DNA from: Calcarisporiella thermophila CBS 279.70
Taxonomy: Eukaryota; Calcarisporiellomycota
DNA: 64,000 nucleotides
Assembly: GCF_041956535.1 (NCBI RefSeq)
Contig: NW_027192197.1
Span: 383,829-447,828 of the forward strand
Direction of reading: 5' to 3'
A program made the translations under genes and the position numbers. The first letter of the stretch is position 1. Every line of letters starts with the position of its first letter. Of this stretch, positions 47,547 to 62,773 are shown piece after piece. The notes under the pieces were generated by a model. That model made no database searches. It was not told the origin of the DNA and saw nothing but the letters and a program-made list of their open reading frames with translations.

Positions 47547-50500
47547 ATGACGTCTGACAACGGCGACGCGTTTGAATCTATATCAGAGGTATTTGCTCGC
47601 TCAATCCCAGTTTTTCTAGGCCCAAGAACATGGAGCATATGATGAAATATTAAAAATGCCACCATTTTTATCTCTAATAATTTACGTTTCTTTTCTTAAG
47701 GGCTGCTTCCTCGTTTTCCCTTCGCCTCAACACACGGCTAATAAACGGCGGAAGACATCAGAGAATGAGTACGAATCAGGTAATGGCTAGCTGATGCTTG
47801 TATTTCTTCCCCAATTTTTCATTTATTTTATCCCTATCGCTATTATTTCATATCAGAGGCGACTCATTGCGATTTGAGAGGTTTCCAGACACTATTTGAC
47901 AATCAAGAACCAATAGAAGCATTAAAGCTGCGGTTAAAATTTTATGAATCCAAATGGCAATTTATACGAAGCCTAGCTGATGTAAATATCCCTCTATGCT
48001 GGCTTATTATTACAATTCCTTGATACTGATAAACGTGCTTGTTAGAGTGCGTTGAAAGAGCTGAACCAGGCCACCTTGGATGAATTATTGAAATTCGTGG
48101 CCGAGGCGCATTGCCATACGCTGAAACAAAAGTACGTTTTAATCTATTAGTATATTCTCTTGGATATTTTTAAGTAACCATAAGCTTAAACTCAAGTATG
48201 TGCGCACTGCCTTTTCATGAGCTTCCAACTGCACTTGTCTTTCCAGGTTAACTCACTAATCGTTATCCCACTCTAGCAAAACTATTAATAATTTTCTGAA
48301 TATTTACAGGGATCAATGTCCCGGATCATGACCTCCTCTTCGACCAAGTGAGCAGTACCCTTGAGGGTGCGGGAAATTTTGTTGCTCGATTGCACTCTAA
48401 AAACTGCGGAAGCATAAAAGCGATGATTAAGTCTATAACCGAGCAGTTTATCGAAACTGAAGCAGAAATAAATGACGAAGAGGAGGAAAACACAATATTT
48501 GTGCCATCTACAACCACTTCGACAAAGAAGGTAGGTCTTTTCTTATTTTGGTATTAGTTCGAGTCGTTTCACACTCTTATAAAAACAAGAAATCCCCCTG
48601 TCGAGTACCCAGTTATGATATGCAAGTATTAGAAGGGTGGTACAATCATCTCGTTGACAACCATAATAATAGAAGGAGACAAGAAGGCTACATGGAGACA
48701 GGTATATTCTAACATAGGTTGAAAATATTCTATAGAAACACTTACGCGTTTTCGGTAGATAATGATAATGCTAAACTGGGAAACCTCGTGGTAATAGTGC
48801 AGGACTTTGAGTCATTCGAGCCAGCTACTTTGGAGGATTTTATTGCCATTTGTAGGTATGTGATCCGCCCATGGGTATTGGTTGCTTTTATAATAAATAG
48901 TTACACTAACCTTTACCTTTCACCTTGATTTGCTATAGTGAATATTTGAGTCGGATTCCAATCGTGTTAATAATGGGCATTGCCACGTCAATTGAAACTA
49001 TGCAGCAGGCACTGTCAAGGTCAACCCTGACTTTGTTGCGTACTGAGAAATTTCAGATGCAGAGAGCTGAAAAAGTGTTTGATGCTTTGACCGAAGCGGT
49101 ATGTAGCATCTACGTCTGGATCGAATAGAAATATTGTTTATCACTACGTGTTACTTAACGATCTTTTCATTTGCTAAGATTATTTTCCGTGAAGATGAAG
49201 AGGGTATAGGCATTGGCCCATCACTGTATCGTCATCTAATGGATAACTTTTTCTTGCACAACTTTTCTATCGGCTCGTTTCTTTCAAGCCTGCAGGTCTG
49301 TATATGATATAAAACGTTTACACGTACAAAGGCCTATGTCTTGAATTAATCAGTGTTCTTCCATTTTGGCGTTTAGTACGCATATATGCATTTTTTCTAT
49401 GCAAACCCTTTGAGCATTTTCGCGTACCTAGACATCAAAAAAGTAGAGTGCGTTCTGACTTCAGACCATATTGAAATGGTGCAAATGCAGCCCTCATTTC
49501 AAAAGTAAACTTGTTTGATTCTACAACCATACCTAACTCACTAGAGCTTGGATTTATTTCCCTGTGTTTATTTTTAATATATCCAGCTATATCGACTCAA
49601 TGCTCGCCGGTGAGCCATCTAAAGTCCACCATATTCTCACAACTCGCGAGGGTACGCTTTCTGCACTAGACGACGCTTTCACTCGCATTCGCACCTATCT
49701 TGCAGAGTTCGTTGTGATATTCGAGGTCCTCTGGCAACTTGAACTCTGCTTCTGGGCAATGCACGACATCCGGAAACCGCGTCGCATGCTCTACCTCCAG
49801 GCCCTGGAGGAGGATCTCGGATCGTCAGACCACATTAAAACCCTGTGCATGCTTATGAGTAAGATGAAGCTGGAGGAACTCGGGCAGTTCCTTGAAAGAA
49901 CGGTGTCCACTCTCGAGGAAGCGGAGATGCGATGGTGTGGCGAGAAAACTGTATTGAAATCTGCGCAGATAACTGTGTTTGCGAAAGAGAAACTTGGTGA
50001 ACTGAGGAGAATTGAAGTGCAGAAGATGGAAGCGGAGGAGGAGGAAGAAGAAGAGGAGAGCGAGGAGTATAGCGGCGACAAGAAAGATAACTTTAAAGAA
50101 TCAAGAAGGCAAACCGCCACTAGCCGCCGGGTTCGCTCCGATAAGGAAACAGAAGAGGATGAATTCATACTGGTGCGGCGGCAAGTGTGCGAATTCTTCA
50201 AGAATGAATTCCACTGCTGCCTAGCCCGGCACACAACTCTACCCCTTTATGAACTGTACTGGTACTCAAGTGTAAGACTTCACCAAAAGGTAGTGCTCCC
50301 CTCTCCTTGCTATTTTGCTACATTCTCTATATGCTTCTAGCTGATGTGCATTTCCCTGTTTAGGCCTTTACCCCCCAACATCGTGCCTCCGTGCAGACCG
50401 CGCTTGGCCATCCACGGCATTACATCAACTGTCTATGTTGCAATGAGAATCCCTCCAACTCGTGGAATAGCGGAGCAATACTGTCCTCCTCGCTCCAAGA

Positions 50501-50790
50501 TACCTGTATTCTCTACAGGCTCTACTTGGAATGTGGGCGAGTGATTAATTTATATGACTGGTATATCGCGTTCTGCATGGTACTGGAGAAAGATGGGGTT
50601 GAGGAAAAGGAGGCCGTGTTAGTATAGCATAGTGGATAAGTCTTCATGGCAAGCATGGCTAATGGTATGTTTGAATTTTGATAGTGCACGATTTACCCGC
50701 GGCATCGCAGAGCTCCAGTTTCTCGGTTTCATCAAGCCTACAAATCGAAAGACAGACCACGTTCAGCGATTGACCTGGGGCTCGATATAA
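47547..50790 (+). CDS. ORC3: Origin recognition complex subunit 3
   Basis: Fourteen exons: 47547..47588, 47701..47779, 47857..47981, 48046..48131, 48197..48246, 48310..48530, 48590..48701, 48759..48855, 48939..49098, 49179..49295, 49377..49504, 49587..50289, 50364..50617, 50685..50790; 759 residues. Orc3 is part of the complex that marks replication origins. Blocks: [96 protein letters not shown], and near the end [20 protein letters not shown] and [21 protein letters not shown] highly acidic insert (about 16 Glu in [17 protein letters not shown]) lies before the winged-helix region. The last exon is easy to miss because a stop follows the previous one. Confidence 0.95.
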
Positions 50791-51246
50791 GGGCCAATTA
50801 TTTCCTTGTACATACCGAAAAAAAAAAAATAAAACAAGATTGATTGGCATTTCGCTACTTCTACAGTATCCCTTCCATATGTGTAGGATACATGGAGCAT
50901 TGGGATAAAGCAATAATGAGGTTGCAACTTTCGGGAATCTAAGAGGACATGGTGATATGCGCTCTTCAGTGCGTACCTATTTAAGGGAATCGACCTAGCG
51001 GGTTCCAAACTTCCTCTCAATTTTAATTTTCCTTTTTCAGTTGATTCTTATTTTCCTATTATGGGCTTCTTCGTTCATGACCACACAACTGAGCGGACCT
51101 TAAAATCATCAGGCCTATTCATCGACAACAGCTTCAGCTCTGTTCCCCATCGAAACAATAAAAGTTTTTTTTTTTCGTCTCCTCCCCACTTCCCCCCCTC
51201 CTCCACCTCACCCATAAGAAAATACGCAAGTAGAGGTGATAGGGCG
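50791..51246. other. Intergenic region and 5' leader
   Basis: About 455 nt between ORC3 and the thioesterase-fold gene, same strand. An upstream ATG at 51061 is in frame with the chosen start, so up to 62 codons here may be coding. Poly-A and poly-T runs are present at about 50819-50830 and 51165-51176. Confidence 0.5.
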
Positions 51247-52143
51247 ATGACGGACGTTCAATCCATCCACGCGATCCGCGACGTGTTTGCTGCCCTTCTT
51301 CGCCGAGCGGCCGAGCAGGTTCAAGACTTCGAGCTTACTCTGCTCAACCGCATCATCCTCACGAACTTTGCAGTGCTGTCACTGCTTGTCCTCTACTTGT
51401 ACGTCAATCTTCGCAACCAACGGAATCCGTATGTGATTTGGGAGAGGCTGAATCTACCCGTCATCGTAAGGCTGAGGCCCTGGATATTCTCCATCGTCAC
51501 GGGCGTCGGGAACCCGCATAGCCGCTCCATTAGTACGTCTGAGGGGATCTGTATGTGAATTGATCCGACCGTTGACTCAACTCATCCTCATTCTAGGTTT
51601 CCGCGTTACAACGATTATGAAGGGGAGCTGCAGTGGCATTCTTCAAGTAGGCTTCTAGGTTTAACGCTCATCTCGATTCTCCACTAACCATTCCCGTTCA
51701 GGATGAACGAAGGATTCGCGATATTTTCGGCAACGTTCACATCGGGGCATTGATAACATTTGCCCAGTTGCTCTCAGAAATGGCGGCCATCTCCAAACTC
51801 GGCAACAAGGGGCGTGCAAATCTAGTTAGCCTTTCGGTCGAGGTGAGTTTCCTGTTCTGCATGACATTTCCTCTAGTGGATATTCAAAATCGCGGTGCTT
51901 TTGTCTCTCTAGTACTTGAAGAAGTCTCGTGGCCTCATCACCGGCACGGCCCACTTCCAGCTTGAGGACGGGCCGGAGAAACAGGAGATAGTGAGCGAGG
52001 TGGTGCTGAAAGACATGGTGTTGGACACCGTGGCCATTGTGAAATTGACTTGGGAAGGTATGAAGAGTGGATTCGCTCGTGTCCATCTTGATCTAACAAA
52101 GTGTCGTTTTTCTCTGTCTATTTCTCTAGTCGAAGCAAAGTGA
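51247..52143 (+). CDS. Membrane-anchored thioesterase-fold (PaaI/DUF4442-like) protein
   Basis: Exons: 51247..51532, 51597..51646, 51702..51842, 51913..52057, 52130..52143; 211 residues. One N-terminal membrane helix (ILTNFAVLSLLVLYLYVNL) precedes a hot-dog-fold pattern: NPYVIWERLNLP, FRVTTIMKGSCSGILQ, GNVHIGALITFAQLLSEMAA, RANLVSLSVEYLKKSRG and a last strand LDTVAIVKLTWEVEAK. This is the layout of tetrameric acyl-CoA thioesterase-like proteins. The HxGA in VHIGAL corresponds to the conserved helix start, but no clear catalytic acidic residue can be assigned, so activity is uncertain. An in-frame ATG at 51061 would add 62 Ser-rich, basic residues. Confidence 0.75.
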
Positions 52144-52668
52144 GAAGCCGATTTTTATTTATAGTCTTGCTTCAGATTAACTTGTTGATATCTCATTAAA
52201 TTTTTTTGCCCCCCTTTTGGCTGTTGTGTGTATATTATATATACAACTATGATTGACTTTTACAGATTATTTTTATTTTTTTCCTTCTGTTCCTATCCTT
52301 ATATCTGAGACTATTCGAACAACCCTATTCCTACTCAATCTTGTATGAGGAATGCGTCCCTCCCTTACGCCTCGTTCTCTCCTTTTCTAATTTCTAATAA
52401 TCCCCCCATTGGCCTAAAAATAAAATCTTTGCTTATCATCACTTCTCTTATCTAGCTCCGAGGCCCTACTGGGCGTGCTCGAAAGGCCTAATGGCGTTCC
52501 ATTAGGCCTCTCAGGCACGCCCAGTAAAACAAACATGCAACTAGATTTTTTGGTATAGAAGTGTGGTGGATTTATGTGACTGCGACTCCATTTTCACTCT
52601 TTCGTAAACATCTCCATACTATAAGGGCCCTATCACGCGTAGGCTCTTAAACTTTTTAGAAAATAAAA
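52144..52668. other. Intergenic region with a long GC-rich hairpin
   Basis: About 525 nt between the thioesterase-fold gene and the TFIIS gene. It contains the 28-bp hairpin at 52467-52526, described separately, and pyrimidine-rich stretches. No gene seen. Confidence 0.6.
52467..52526. repeat. Long imperfect hairpin, 28-bp arms, 4-base loop
   Basis: The arm TACTGGGCGTGC plus AAGGCCTAATGG (52467-52494) is followed by the loop CGTT and by CCATTAGGCC plus GGCACGCCCAGTA (52499-52526). Of 28 positions, 25 are Watson-Crick pairs, one is a G-T wobble and two are mismatches. Its GC content is high against an AT-rich surrounding. Confidence 0.9.
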
Positions 52669-54060
52669 ATGGCAAGCAGATACGAAGAGAACATTGTCAA
52701 GCATAAGAACTCGCTCATTAAAGCGTTGGAAAGCAAAGAGGATTCGGTAATTTGCTCACCCTTGATGTTCTGCCTGCATCCATCCTCGTTTCTCAGCGAT
52801 TCCTCCCTAATCCTATAATTTGCTTTTCATTACCCCCCTTCTATTACAGAAATGTTTGGATCTGTTGGCTAGATTACAGGACATTAAGGCAACTGAAGAT
52901 TTATTACGGGTAATCTTTAACACCTCTTCGCAGTTTCTTGGTTCTCCTCCTCTCCACTCCCTCCTCCCTCTGCTTACTGATTTCTGTTCCGATAGAAAAC
53001 GGACATTGGGAAATTTTTGGGTAAACTTCGTAGCCACTCGAATGCAGACATTGCGGCCAAGGCCAAGGATGTGGTGCGGAAATGGAAAGAGGATATAAAG
53101 AAAAATGACAAATCGGACGAGCAACTGAAGGAGGGAAAGAAGGAGGAGGTTAATGGTGAGAAAAAAAATCGACCATCCAATGAATCGGAGGCGACAGGTG
53201 AGCCCTCTAAGTCCCTCTCACCCCCCACCCCCACCAACACTAATCAATCATATGAATGCTGATGGAACTCTCTTGGTAATTGAAAAGGGAAACCCAAGCT
53301 AAACACAGAGCCTCTTGTGAGAAGGGACAGCACTCCTTCCACTCCAAACTCGGTGAGCACTCCAGGCACACCTTCAGAGGTGCGCACAATGGCGTCCGAT
53401 GGGATTATTTCAAACTCTACCGACGACACTAGCCGAAACAAGTCGATTGAGATGTTGTATAACGCGATGGCATGGGACAGCAACGGAGGTAATTGGGGAC
53501 AATGCTCATTACAAGGGATTGCTCGAGATCAAGGAGGAGGGAGATTAATATTCTGTTTGCTACGACAGACTCGGATCTCATCTACTTAAGAGCTAAAACG
53601 ATCGAGAAGTTTACGTTTGGCGAGTTCAAGAGTGTGGATGCCAAGTACAAGGCGAAGATTCGCTCGCTCTTCCTGAACCTTAAGGCGAAGAACAACCCGG
53701 GGCTGCGAGAGGGCGTGGTGAGTGGAGAGATCTCCGTCGAGCGGTTCTGCTCCATGAGCGTCCAGGAAATGGCGTCGGAGGAGCAGAAACAGAAGGACCG
53801 GAAGATTCACTTGGACAATCTGTTCAAAGCGCGCGGGGCGGGACCAACGCAGGCAGAAACAGATATGTTCAAATGCGGACGGTGTAAACAACGCAAGTGC
53901 ACCTACTATCAAATGCAGACACGATCGGGTAAGCTTCGATGGAAAGGGTGGAACCCTTGACATGATTGACTTAAAATGTTTTATTTTTCTCTTAGCTGAT
54001 GAACCGATGACTACCTTTGTGACCTGCGTGAATTGTGGAAATAGGTGGAAATTCTGCTAG
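52669..54060 (+). CDS. DST1: Transcription elongation factor TFIIS
   Basis: Exons: 52669..52746, 52850..52909, 52996..53197, 53288..53488, 53569..53928, 53996..54060; 321 residues. TFIIS rescues backtracked RNA polymerase II by stimulating transcript cleavage. Domain I (residues 1-80) has the LW-type helical bundle ending [23 protein letters not shown] Ser/Pro/Glu linker follows. Domain II has [30 protein letters not shown] and [15 protein letters not shown]. The C-terminal zinc ribbon has [31 protein letters not shown]; the catalytic Asp-Glu pair (RSADEP) is split across the last intron and intact. It ends RWKFC, as usual. Confidence 0.96.
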
Positions 54061-54621
54061 ATATATACTATCTTTTTTTGGATTTATAATGTAATGTATA
54101 ACCAACGAACTTTTGCCTCCTTCCCCTCCCCTTTTCTTTTTTCACCTATCTTCCTCTTTACGGTCTAATACGTTTTCTCTCTGTGCTCTTCTCTGCGTTT
54201 TCCGTCTTAATTGCTTTCATCTTAATATTCGTCTTTTTTGTGGTAAAATAAAAAAAGATGCGTCTGAGTTGAATGAGCCTATCTAGAGTTCTATTAACGG
54301 AATAATGTAAGAGGCAGGCGTCTTGGGATGATACAACAGTAGATAACTATAAGATATTAAAGATGCGGTTATATAAATAGGGTGATCTGAAGAAATAAAT
54401 AAAGAAACAATCGAGGCTTGATTGAGACCATTGCAACTAGAGTACATGCAAAACATTAAATGGAAGAGGTGTAAAGAAAAAAAAAACAATGGTAGGGTGT
54501 AGTAGCAACAACGAAATAGGCGAAGGGAATCGGGCCGAACACATGTTCGACGAGAGAATATTATCAAGACGGGTAGGGGGGGGTAAAGGGGGGAGGTTGA
54601 AAGGGGTAAAATAAATTAAAT
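54061..54621. other. Intergenic region between convergent genes
   Basis: About 560 nt between TFIIS (plus) and the ThrE-like gene (minus). Pyrimidine-rich tracts and AATAAA-like signals (54247, 54608) suit two convergent 3' ends. No gene seen. Confidence 0.55.
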
Positions 54622-57002
54622 CTAGTAGTTGAGTTCAATGTTGCTCCTTCGCTTCCACTGCTTCTTCGATGAGAAGGTCATGGAAGAGGAGGCGGAGGGC
54701 GGGAGGGAGTGGAGGTGTGCATTCGGAAGGGGCGGGATATATTGCGGGGTGAGCTGGGGGGAGTTGGAGACGGACGAGCGTCTGGACGGGATCTCCGTCT
54801 CAGCTTCTTCGTTGGGGACGTCAGCCCAACTGGTGTGGTCGTCCCAGTCGCCAGCTTCGGATTGACGCCCCTCTTCGATTCGCACCACTTCATCCTCAGG
54901 GTATTCCTCGTATTCGTCATCGGCCCCGCGCCCGTAGGCTAGCCACAGCCAAAAGCGCCGCAACCTCCCCAGGCTCTTCGATTCCATGGCATCTCCGGCC
55001 TCGGAGGGCGGAGGAGTGATGGGAGGGGCATTTTGGCCCGCCATGCGCTTTAGTTTGCGGGCGATCCGCCGGGCTCTGCGCTGTGCCGCGGTGCCGAAAG
55101 GGCTGAGGAGGAGGGAAGAGACGTACACGCCGACCGCCACCCCGAGACACACCTGGATCATCTGGACCGCAAAGAGGAAGCCGTCCCCGGGGCTGGCGGA
55201 CACCCCGTACTTCTGGAAATCCTGCGAGGAGAACACGATTCCCAGAGTCCCTTGCACGCCCAGGGCCCCCGGGACCAGAAAGAGAATGCCCGTCAACATC
55301 ACCACCATGGCCTTGTCGTCATGCCTTAAGAATCGCGCGTAGACATTGCCCAGCAGCCCAACCACCAAGCCGCCGAACGCGGGCGAGACGGGCTTTCCCA
55401 GGTGCGGAGCGGTGTACACCACCGAGAGATAGCTGATGATGGAGATGATGGTCATTGCCGGGAACTGCCGGGGAGTCCCGCGCAGCCAGGTGCTGAGGGC
55501 AAGCGAGAAGAAGGGGACGAAGAAGAGATTCCACGGGAGGGGGATGGGGTCGACGTTCGGGCAGGCGTCCGAGTTCTCGGGGTGCAGGAGCTGCACGTAG
55601 AGCAACGAGCCCATGGCCAGAGCAAGGCCCAGCAATAGGGTGTAGAACATGCTGTAGATGAGGCGAGCGCTGCCCGACACGATGTATCGCGAGGTGAGCT
55701 CGAGCACGGCGGTCAGCACGGAGTACCCGGGCAGCAGGATGACCAGGGCCGACAGGGCGACGGCGTTGAAGCAGGAGTTGAAGGAGCTCACCGCGGCCTG
55801 CGAGACGAATCCGATGATGAGGGCGCAGAGGATGTCGGCGATTTTCTTGAAGTTGGCGTGGTGGTCGGCGGTTAGCTGGAAGACCCCGACCATCAAGCCC
55901 AGGGCAGCGTTGATCCCGACCTCTATCCACCCGGCCTTGAACCACAGCGGGCCCACGGTTGCGGAGGCGAGCATGTAGGAGAAGAGCACGACAAAGGGCG
56001 GGTATATGGGGGGCGAGTGAATGATGTGCTGAATGCGGGCGTTCGCCTCGCGCAGGCTCAGATCTCTCTCCAGGACGTCCCTCACGACATCGTGCACGGC
56101 CGACAGCTGATCAACAAATGCAGACACAAGAGAGGTTAGTCCCATGCGGGGGGGGGGGGGGCGAAGCAGGAGAGCCGGCTCGGCATTACCTTGCCCATGT
56201 CCAGGTCCTGGGTTTCTCGCACCAGATGGGTGTCCGAGGTGTGGGTATCGGGGTCCTGAAACGACACGATCATTAAATTGGGCAGGAAGAAGAAGTAGGC
56301 GGGAATGTCCAGCGCGGTCGCCAGCTGCTGCATGCTCTCTTCCAGGCGATGCGACGGGGCGCCGTAAGCGAGGAGGGCGCGGCACACCCGCATTAGAAAG
56401 GACTGTTTTTCCAAAATGTTCGCTATGGTGGTGGTGATGGCGAAGCGGTCCAGCGTCGACAGGGTCGGCAGGTTGAGCGCACTGTCGGCGGAGACGTGGG
56501 GAATAAGGCGCTTGGAGAACGCCTTGGGGCGGCGGGGGTGTAGCACGGGGGAATGCGGGGCGGACGAGGGGAAGGGGACGGGCGGGGGCCGTTTACTACG
56601 CTCGTCGCCGCCCATGCTGGTCCGCGACAGGACCTCCGAGAGCTGAGAGTACAACGTGCGCTTTCTCTCGGTCGCGCGCGACTTGTTTCGCCGCTTCATG
56701 CCCTCGAGCTTCAGCAGGTTGGAGAGCACACCCCCATGCTTGCTTGGCTTGCGCCGAAGGTCCGGCTGCGTGAAAGTGTCGACGATGTTGAAGGCGCGGC
56801 CGGTGAACTTGGGGGAGACATTCAGATCGGGCAGGTCACAGCTGCTGCGCGGGGAGCTAGTAGGAGAGGCGGGCGTCGACCATGCGCGGGCATGCGATTC
56901 GGGCTCCGTGACCTGAATGGTCACTTGATGCGACACGGGGTGGGGCGCCGAGCCGCTCGAGCTGCTGGAGTTGGATTCTTTGGGTTCCGGGTGCCCCTCC
57001 AT
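54622..57002 (-). CDS. ThrE-family (DUF1212/Prm10-like) membrane protein
   Basis: Exons (minus strand): 57002..56190 and 56106..54622; 765 residues. Fungal members resemble yeast Prm10; bacterial ThrE exports threonine and serine. The first 190 residues are a Ser/Pro-rich cytoplasmic leader. The domain of unknown function 1212 begins ILEKQSFLMRVCRALLAYGAPSHRLEESM and has FFFLPNLMIVSFQDPDTHTSD. About ten hydrophobic helices follow (for example SALVILLPGYSVLTAVLELTSRYIVSGSARLIYSM), including a second ThrE-like half with NVYARFL and GILFLVPGALGVQG. The C-terminal 120 residues are acidic and disordered. Coding GC is far higher than in the first 50 kb. The single intron carries a run of about 15 G on the plus strand. 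Confidence 0.9.
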
Positions 57003-60373
<3,371 letters not shown>

Positions 60374-61040
60374 GGCGTCTTATAATTGGGGGAGAAGGAG
60401 ATTATGAGGAGTAGAAATGAAGTGATGATGCAAAAGAAATAAAGAAAGAACAACGAAAGAAAATTGCAAAGATGCGATTGTTATAAGAAAAAGCTTGGAT
60501 GTGCAGGGGCAGTGAGATGAAGACAAAAAGGAGAGAGGAACTAACACTTCGCGAAAAGCGTATTTTATATAGTTGCACGACGGAAATGTTAGGAGCGGAA
60601 ATTCAGATCAAATGCGATTCTGATCGAAAAGAAAAAAAGAAAAAAAAAAAGCTTGCTGCTAAAAATACTTTCCTGTGCGATGTAGGTGTGTATATTGGAT
60701 CACCCCCTAAATTCCTATCGATGATGACTTGGATTTGTGATGACCTTGGCTACTGCGACGGCAAGAATGCTCGAAAGCCATGTAATTCATTTAAAATCGC
60801 CGAGTTAAAAATAGATGGACGAGGGAAAATAGCAACCACAAGGGGGGCTTCATGAAAAGATCGAAGCCTCAGAGTGAGCTGGGTAGGGCAGCGAGAAGCA
60901 TTGTTCGAATCTCGCCATGGGGGCTCCAAAAATTCAAATCCAGTGATCCGTGGCGCGGCGATGACGTTGCATGTTTACAAAAAAGCGATATCTTTACACG
61001 TTATCTCTCCCTATTCATCACTCGTTGAATATCCATCAAG
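60374..61040. other. Divergent promoter region, GFA1 and TIM9
   Basis: About 670 nt between divergent genes. A TGACGT core (CRE/ATF-like) is in GATGACGTTGCATG at 60959-60972, close to TIM9. A tRNA-like fragment near 60863-60928 was considered and rejected. No other feature seen. Confidence 0.55.
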
Positions 61041-61465
61041 ATGAGTTTCCTTGGAGGTGGTGGCGGCCAGTTCAATCAGGCCGAGCAAATGCGTCTTCAG
61101 CAGCTCATTGAGCAGAAGCAGGTGAACATCCTCTCCCTCTCCCCTAACACACTCCCCCACGTGGATTATTAAATGTAATGGGAAATCAATAGATGCGCGA
61201 TTTCATGCGGCTCTACACTGGGCTCGTTGAGAGATGCTTCAACGACTGTGTGTCAGACTTCAACTCTACCGCTTTGTCGGCCAAAGAGGTATGGATTTCT
61301 TGACTCTGTACCCAAGATCATTCTTTAATCCAAATCAAATTCTCCTTCATGTAGGAAACTTGCATTTCCCTTTGCTCGGATAAATTCCTGAAGCACTCCG
61401 AGCGAGTCGGGCAGCGCTTTGCAGAGCAAAATGAGCAATTGACACAGCAAATGAACCAAAAGTAA
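61041..61465 (+). CDS. TIM9: Mitochondrial intermembrane-space chaperone Tim9
   Basis: Exons: 61041..61121, 61193..61288, 61355..61465; 95 residues. Tim9 pairs with Tim10 to guide carrier proteins across the intermembrane space. Twin CX3C motifs are present (CFNDC and CISLC), spaced as in the family. The flanking helices have [20 protein letters not shown] and [17 protein letters not shown], almost the Tim9 consensus. The N-terminus has a Gly-rich segment ([10 protein letters not shown]) not seen in most Tim9. It has no cleavable presequence, as expected for this import route. Confidence 0.97.
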
Positions 61466-62773
61466 TGGCGATAACTTCAGGCGGCGATGGAATTTCTGTG
61501 TATATTCTGTTCATGGATATTTCTTTTGCATCTCTGTACTTTGGAGGGTGCTTTCAAGATGGAATGCTTTTTTTCTTTGTTTTCTTGTGTAAAATATAAA
61601 ACCTCATTTTAGAACACACCTCTATGCCCCATGCTCCGAGATGGAAGTCCAAATATCTATAAAAAGGAGACCGGCTTTTTGTTGATTGTTTATCTACCCG
61701 GGTCCCTATTAAAATTATTCTTCGGCAATGGGCTCTTCTCAGAAAAGGGTGGCCGAAGGAAATCCTGGAGAAAGCCTGTCCCATGGTGAATCACCGCATG
61801 GATCCAATTTGAACTTGTACGGATCCCTATTTTTGGCTCACCCAGCTGTCCTTTTTTTGGTCTCGGATCTCGTTTTTCTTAGACTTGATGGATCATCTGA
61901 TGTAGAGTAGAGGGGAGGAGGGGAGTGTAGCATGAAGTGATCGAAGTTAAAAGCAATTTAAAAGAGAGAAAAGCGGTGCTCCAGGCCGGAAACCCCTCTT
62001 CCCCCCCCCCCCCCGGGAATAGGATAAGGATCATTATTTTGGCGCACAGACGCTTGCTGAGCAGCTGGCCGCCAGAAAAAAAGGAAAACAAAAAAGATCC
62101 AGTCCAATATTTCGTTCCCACTTAGAGTTTGAAGGGGAGCTGCCCGAGAAGGTGGGCAACCGGAACCGTCGAGGTTCTTTGGGCAAACTCGTTAGCCCGT
62201 GTGGTAGAGGCGAGTGGTGTGCCCCATGTCCGCCTGCCCCCATGCTTGGTAGCAGAGATACAAGGCATAAGCAATCCTTGTACTCCTCGACACCATTCAC
62301 ATTGGTTGCGGCCAGAATCAATGGCGAAAGCAGACGGTGGTTCAAGGAGAAGAAGAGCGGCGGGAGGAAATCCAGACGCTGCCCTTACCCGGATTCCAAC
62401 AATTTTCCCCCCTCAATCCGTGCGGAATCCACACTGCGCGATTGGTATCCCACGATTTTCGCAATTCTCTAATCCCCTAAATTTTTTTAGTCCCGGCGCA
62501 AGCTCCTGAAGCCATTGCAATTTTGGAGAGTGGGTGACCCAACACCATTGGATCCCGTCTTCCTTTTATATATTTTTCAACCGTTTCTCGAAAATTATAT
62601 CTTTCTCTTCCTTTCCTTTCCCCCCACCTCCCTTTCTTTTTCGTTTTTTCCCCCTTCTCTCTTTATATCTGAGTGGTGTGTAAGAGCCTTCGTCTTCACT
62701 CACTTGTTTATCCCTTAATATTTACTCGTAATATCCAACATAGAGCTGGCTCTCTACTTTAAAAGAACACGCT
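61466..62773. other. Intergenic region upstream of the velvet gene
   Basis: About 1.3 kb following TIM9, with the velvet promoter. It contains a run of about 14 C at 62000-62014 and long CT-rich stretches at about 62590-62670, typical of strong fungal promoters. No coding exon or RNA gene was recognised. Confidence 0.55.

Noticed and set aside
50618-50700. Sequence resembling a tRNA D-arm (TAGTATAGCATAGTGGATAAG) with a B-box-like GTTTGAATTTT
   Set aside because: It lies in the last intron of ORC3 and does not fold into an acceptor stem or anticodon arm.
55319-55945. Long alternative frame inside the ThrE-like gene, rich in Arg and Pro
   Set aside because: GC-rich coding DNA leaves few stops in other frames; the real frame shows ten hydrophobic helices and family motifs.
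56140-56165. Poly-G run that might mark a frameshift in the ThrE-like gene
   Set aside because: The run is inside a normal 83-nt intron (56107-56189), so its length does not affect the frame.
60863-60928. tRNA-like fragment: an A-box-like AGCTGGGTAGGGC and a B-box-like GTTCGAATC with arms GCGAG and CTCGC
   Set aside because: The span (about 66 nt) is too short for a full tRNA. There is no D stem or anticodon arm, and the T arm carries an 8-nt insertion. It may be a tRNA relic or chance.
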